The notes beneath the pieces were generated by a model. That model was not told the origin of the DNA, did not search any database, and worked only from the letters and a program-made list of their open reading frames with translations. Shown here in pieces: positions 48,461 to 51,715 of a DNA stretch of 51,715 nucleotides (its first letter is position 1; every line of letters begins with the position of its first letter). Both the position numbers and the translations under genes were made by a program. This DNA comes from Streptomyces bikiniensis (GTDB lineage Bacteria > Actinomycetota > Actinomycetes > Streptomycetales > Streptomycetaceae): NCBI GenBank assembly GCA_000716465.1, contig JNWL01000041.1:1-51715 (forward strand), given 5' to 3'.

Positions 48461-49260
48461 CGACCACCACCGACTGCTGCGTCCTAGTGCTGCGGCTGGC
48501 CGCCCCCCTGCAGTCCTGGGGCGGCTCCTCCCGCTACAACCGGCGCGAAACCCGCCCCCAGCCCACCAAGTCCGGTGTCCTCGGCCTTCTGGCCGCCGCC
48601 GAAGGCCGCGACCGTGAGGCATCCCTCACCGACCTGGTCGGCCTGCAACTCGGCGTCCGGGTCGATCAACCCGGCACTTTGCTGCGCGACTACCACACCT
48701 ACAGCGACTACCGAGGAATCCCGCTGCTCTCGGCCAAGACCAATGCCAAGGGACAGCAGACCCGCACCACCCCGGCCAAGCACACCGGCGTCACCCAGCG
48801 CTTCTACCTCCAGGACGCCGTCTTCGTCGCCGCCCTACGCGGGCCGAAGCCGTTGCTCAAGAGTCTGGAAGAGGCTGTACGCAACCCTGTGTATCCCCTC
48901 TCCCTCGGCCGTCGCTCCTGCCCGCCGGTCGGCCCCGTCAGCCTCGGTCTGCGTTCTGACACGGAGCTGGAGGACGCGCTGAAGAACGTGCCGTGGCAGG
49001 CGGGCAGCCACCGACGCGTCCAGGCGCAGGGCACCACCGTGTCCTTGGAGGCCACTGTCGAGGACCCTGCCGGCGACCAGCTCGCCATCGATGTCCCCGA
49101 CACCTTCGACCTCAAGTCCGGAACCCGCTTCGGCCGCCGCGCCGTGTGCCACTTCTGGGTAACTCTGCCCACCGGCCGCGCCCAGCCGGATACCGCCTCA
49201 CCGGACGCCGGCCCCGCCGGACAGGCCGACCACGATCCGTTCGCTCTCCTGGGCTGGTGA
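48457..49260 (+). CDS. cas5e: Cas5e, Cascade subunit
   Basis: 267 aa from the GTG at 48457. LVLRLAAPLQSWGGSSRYNR, then TRPQPTKSGVLGLLAAAEGR and YPLSLGRRSCPPVGPVSLGL are the typical Cas5e signatures; it caps the 5' handle of the crRNA. Overlaps both neighbours by four bases. Confidence 0.96.
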   Translation: MTTTTDCCVLVLRLAAPLQSWGGSSRYNRRETRPQPTKSGVLGLLAAAEGRDREASLTDLVGLQLGVRVDQPGTLLRDYHTYSDYRGIPLLSAKTNAKGQQTRTTPAKHTGVTQRFYLQDAVFVAALRGPKPLLKSLEEAVRNPVYPLSLGRRSCPPVGPVSLGLRSDTELEDALKNVPWQAGSHRRVQAQGTTVSLEATVEDPAGDQLAIDVPDTFDLKSGTRFGRRAVCHFWVTLPTGRAQPDTASPDAGPAGQADHDPFALLGW

Positions 49261-50069
49261 CCTACATGCCCTACCTGTCGAAGATTGCACTGAACCCGCG
49301 CCGTCGCACGACCGTGTCTCTGCTGTCCAGCCCCCACCGCCTGCACGCCGCCGTTCTTGCCGGACTGGCTGTGCAGCCCGTCACCGAACGGGTGCTGTGG
49401 CGGCTGGAGAACAACACCCCGTACCGGGCCGAAGTCCTCGTCCTCACCGAAAGCCGTCCTTCCTGGGCACACCTCATCGACGACGCCGGCTGGCCCGGAG
49501 CCGACGGAGCCGCCCCGCTCATCGCCGACTACACACCACTGCTTGAGCGCATCGTCCGCGGCCGGGAGTTCGGCTTCCGCCTCACCGCCAACCCCGTCCA
49601 GAGCGTCCCCCGACCTATCCGGCCGAGTGAGGAACAGGCGGCCCGCCTCAAGGAAGAAGCCGACCACGGAAACCGGCACCGCGGATTCCGCGTAGCCCAC
49701 CGCACCGTGGAGCAGCAGCTCACATGGCTGCTCAGGCGGAGCGAACGCCACGGCTTCACCATCCCCGACGCGACGGCCACGCCTCCCGGGCCCGGCCTGC
49801 AGGCAGACGATGACGAGCCAGAAGCGCTGGCACCGTCGGCGGGGCCGGCGGTCGCCATCGTCAGCCGTGACATCCTGCGCTTCACCAAGCACAAGGCCGG
49901 TCCCCGTATCACTCTGTCCACCGCCACCTTCGAAGGACGCCTGCGCGTCACCGATCCCGACGCGCTTCGCTCCGCCCTCCTCGGCGGCATCGGACCCGCC
50001 AAGGGCTACGGACAGGGCCTCCTCACGTTGGCACCACTGCGCACCGCGGGAAAGGCCGACCATGGCTGA
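49257..50069 (+). CDS. cas6e: Cas6e, crRNA-processing endoribonuclease
   Basis: 270 aa from the GTG at 49257 (GTGA overlap); an ATG at 49266 is the alternative. PYLSKIALNPRRR at the start, the SPHRLHAAVLAGL helix with the likely catalytic His (H30), and the C-terminal glycine-rich GGIGPAKGYGQGLLTLAPL identify the Cas6e that cuts at the base of the repeat hairpin and remains bound to the 3' handle. Its stop lies eight bases inside cas1. Confidence 0.95.
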   Translation: MTYMPYLSKIALNPRRRTTVSLLSSPHRLHAAVLAGLAVQPVTERVLWRLENNTPYRAEVLVLTESRPSWAHLIDDAGWPGADGAAPLIADYTPLLERIVRGREFGFRLTANPVQSVPRPIRPSEEQAARLKEEADHGNRHRGFRVAHRTVEQQLTWLLRRSERHGFTIPDATATPPGPGLQADDDEPEALAPSAGPAVAIVSRDILRFTKHKAGPRITLSTATFEGRLRVTDPDALRSALLGGIGPAKGYGQGLLTLAPLRTAGKADHG

Positions 50070-51072
50070 CCCGTGGTGGCGGACCGGGCCCCAGGACGTC
50101 CACCGGCTCGAGGACCGCATCAGCAGCCTCTACGCCGAACGCTGCCACATTGACCGGGATGACAACGCCATCGTCCTGGTCAACAAGGCACGCATCATCC
50201 ACGTCCCGGCCGCCTGGCTCGCCGTCCTCCTTGTCGGCCCTGGCAGCCGCATCACCCACCCTGCCGTCACTCTGCTCGCCGACTCCGGCACCGCCGTGTG
50301 CTGGGTCGGCGAACAGGGCGTGCGCCTCTACGCCACCGGCACCAGCACAGCAAGAGGGTCACAGCTTCAGCTACGGCAGGCATGGCTGGTCACCCGGCCC
50401 AAGGAACGCGTCGCCGTGGCTCGCCGTATGTACGACATGCGATTCCCTGGCGAGGACACCACCGGCCTAACCCTTCAGCAACTGAGGGGCAGGGAAGGCA
50501 CCCGTATCCGCCGCCTCTACTCCCAGCACGCGCAGCGCACCGGCGTCCCCTGGACGAAACGCGACTACAAGCCCGGCGACGCCTTCGCCGCCGGCGACGA
50601 CGTCAACCGTCTTCTGTCCGCCGCCAACTCTGCCCTCTATGGCATCTGTCACGCGGCCATTACCGGGCTCGGCGCCAGTCCCGCCCTCGGCTTCGTCCAC
50701 ACCGGCAACGCGCTCTCCTTCGTACTGGACATTGCCGACCTCTACAAAGCCGAGTTCACCATCCCGCTCGCCTTCGACCTCACAGCCCAAGGCCTGACCT
50801 TGGAACGCGACGCACGCACCGCCCTGAGGGACGCCATCGTCCGCGGCAAACTCCTTCCCCGCGTCGTTGCTGACATCAAACGGCTCCTCGTTCCCGAAGA
50901 AACCGACCTCGTTGACGAGGACCTCGGCGCCCTCTGGGACGACGGCGACACCGTCGTCAGCAGCGGCCGCAACTGGAGTGCCACTGACCACCTTGACATC
51001 ATCCCGGAGACCCCCGAGCCCTCGGAACGGCCCGACCCGGACGACACCACCTCAGGGGAGCCAGCCCCATGA
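50062..51072 (+). CDS. cas1: Cas1 integrase
   Basis: 336 aa, type I-E Cas1. The metal ligands correspond to E145 (LRGREGTRIRRLY), H213 (GFVHTGNALSF) and D226 (VLDIADLYK), with the H-to-D spacing of 13 as in E. coli Cas1. The C-terminal ~40 residues are a Pro/Asp-rich tail. ATG at 50062 overlaps the end of cas6e by eight bases. It should act with Cas2 to integrate new spacers at the leader end of the arrays. Confidence 0.97.
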   Translation: MADPWWRTGPQDVHRLEDRISSLYAERCHIDRDDNAIVLVNKARIIHVPAAWLAVLLVGPGSRITHPAVTLLADSGTAVCWVGEQGVRLYATGTSTARGSQLQLRQAWLVTRPKERVAVARRMYDMRFPGEDTTGLTLQQLRGREGTRIRRLYSQHAQRTGVPWTKRDYKPGDAFAAGDDVNRLLSAANSALYGICHAAITGLGASPALGFVHTGNALSFVLDIADLYKAEFTIPLAFDLTAQGLTLERDARTALRDAIVRGKLLPRVVADIKRLLVPEETDLVDEDLGALWDDGDTVVSSGRNWSATDHLDIIPETPEPSERPDPDDTTSGEPAP

Positions 51073-51389
51073 GCACCGGCACCACTGTGATCGTCCTCAT
51101 CGCAGCCCCGCCCGGGCTCCGCGGCCACTTCACCCGGTGGTTCGTCGAAGTCGCCGCCGGCATCTTCGTCGGCAACCCCAACCCGCGCATTCGTGACCGC
51201 CTCTGGGCCACCCTTACCGACCGCATCCACGACGGTCAAGCCGTCATGATCGAACCCGCGACAACCGAACAGGGCTGGACCACCCGTACCACTGGCCGCG
51301 ACCGCTGGACCCCCGTTGACTTCGAGGGCCTCACTCTCATCGCCCGCCCACGCCAAGGCGGACAGACGTGGCACCCCCAAACCACGTAA
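51069..51389 (+). CDS. cas2: Cas2 (type I-E)
   Basis: 106 aa. TTVIVLIAAPPGLRGHFTRW, then VAAGIFVGNPNPRIRDRLWA and MIEPATTEQGW are the type I-E Cas2 pattern. ATG overlaps the cas1 stop (ATGA). It ends 44 bp before the first repeat of array 3. Confidence 0.96.
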   Translation: MSTGTTVIVLIAAPPGLRGHFTRWFVEVAAGIFVGNPNPRIRDRLWATLTDRIHDGQAVMIEPATTEQGWTTRTTGRDRWTPVDFEGLTLIARPRQGGQTWHPQTT

Positions 51390-51433
51390 AGCAAAACAGC
51401 ATGATCATGTGACAACACCACAGGTCACCAAGT
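51390..51433 (+). promoter_or_regulatory. Short leader of array 3
   Basis: Only 44 bp separate cas2 from array 3. The last bases before the first repeat, CAGGTCACCAAGT, match the ends of leaders 1 and 2, while the rest differs. The array may therefore be read through from the cas operon. Confidence 0.65.
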
Positions 51434-51715
51434 GTCGTCCCCGCGCCCGCGGGGGTTGCTCCCACCACGGGCTCGTCGCCCCCGCCGCCATGGTGTCGTC
51501 CCCGCGCCCGCGGGGGTTGCTCGGTGATGGCCATGCAGCAGCAGGCCCACGGCGCGTCGTCCCCGCGCCCGCGGGGGTTGCTCGCGACTTCGGTAGCTGC
51601 CCTCAGGTGGTAGCTGGTCGTCCCCGCGCCCGCGGGGGTTGCTCCCTGTCGAGGGCCTCGACTGCGTCTTTGAGGGGGTCGTCCCCGCGCCCGCGGGGGT
51701 TGCTCGCCTGTGGAC
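51434..51715 (+). CRISPR. CRISPR array 3 (type I-E), read rightwards, truncated by the window
   Basis: Five complete repeats at 51434, 51495, 51556, 51617 and 51678 (28 bp, 61-bp period), then a spacer beginning at 51706 that runs off the edge. Consensus identical to array 2 (tetraloop GCCC), orientation the same as the cas operon and opposite to arrays 1 and 2. All visible repeats are perfect, as expected for the leader-proximal end. Confidence 0.97.

Noticed and set aside
1..51715. Linear-plasmid telomere, integrase or insertion sequence
   Set aside because: I looked for terminal palindromes, tyrosine/serine recombinases and transposases and found none that I can support.

Overview
The window is high-GC actinobacterial DNA, most likely Streptomyces or a close relative. 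The grounds are the strong G/C bias at third codon positions, GTG and TTG starts with AGGAGG-type ribosome sites, a WhiB protein, DUF2637 (Spd-type), DUF6197, DUF6879 and DUF5753/XRE proteins, and a Streptomyces-style FtsK/TraB-like transfer ATPase. The mix of partition, conjugation and candidate replication genes points to a large conjugative plasmid or an integrative element. No telomere, integrase or attachment site is visible, so linear versus circular cannot be decided.

Layout. (1) 1-2720: a gene fragment at the edge, a stand-alone homologue of the ParB C-terminal domain, then parB and parA with a cluster of CAAAACC-G-GGTTTTG palindromes (candidate parS). (2) 2791-14440: about 25 small, tightly overlapping minus-strand genes, mostly accessory proteins of unknown role, including a RapZ C-domain-like protein, an ASCH/PUA protein, a GGDEF protein, a DUF4097-like beta-strand repeat protein, a kinase-like P-loop ATPase and several small zinc-binding proteins. 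(3) 14569-22600: the transfer region, with an FtsK/TraB-like ATPase with C-terminal winged helix, two proteins sharing a C-terminal HGGI..AV..SP..AE..FY motif, small membrane proteins and a DUF2637 membrane/coiled-coil protein, plus two repeat clusters that could be transfer (clt-like) sites. (4) 22764-25554: a whiB operon and other minus-strand genes. (5) 25890-30352: a plus-strand GntR/UTRA regulator, a P-loop kinase, an XRE-TPR regulator, a split RibD pair (reductase and deaminase) and a small XRE protein. (6) 30353-34694: a gene-free, dyad-rich gap, then a double winged-helix/zinc protein (candidate replication initiator) and a DUF721/DciA-like protein, together a candidate replication module. 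(7) 34720-51715: a type I-E CRISPR-Cas locus.

The CRISPR-Cas locus has array 1 (25 repeats) and array 2 (19 repeats), both read leftwards from homologous leaders, with a decayed array and a DUF6879/XRE cassette between them. After array 2 come cas3, cas8e, cse2, cas7e, cas5e, cas6e, cas1 and cas2 in one direction, then array 3, read rightwards and running off the window. The most unusual feature is the cse2 (cas11) gene: at 390 codons it is about twice the usual size and encodes two tandem Cse2 domains in one chain, which suggests that the Cse2 dimer of Cascade is supplied as one fused polypeptide.

Three genes show same-direction (-1-type) frame breaks, and one gene has an in-frame TAG followed by 55 coding-like codons. 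These may be assembly errors, decay or recoding.
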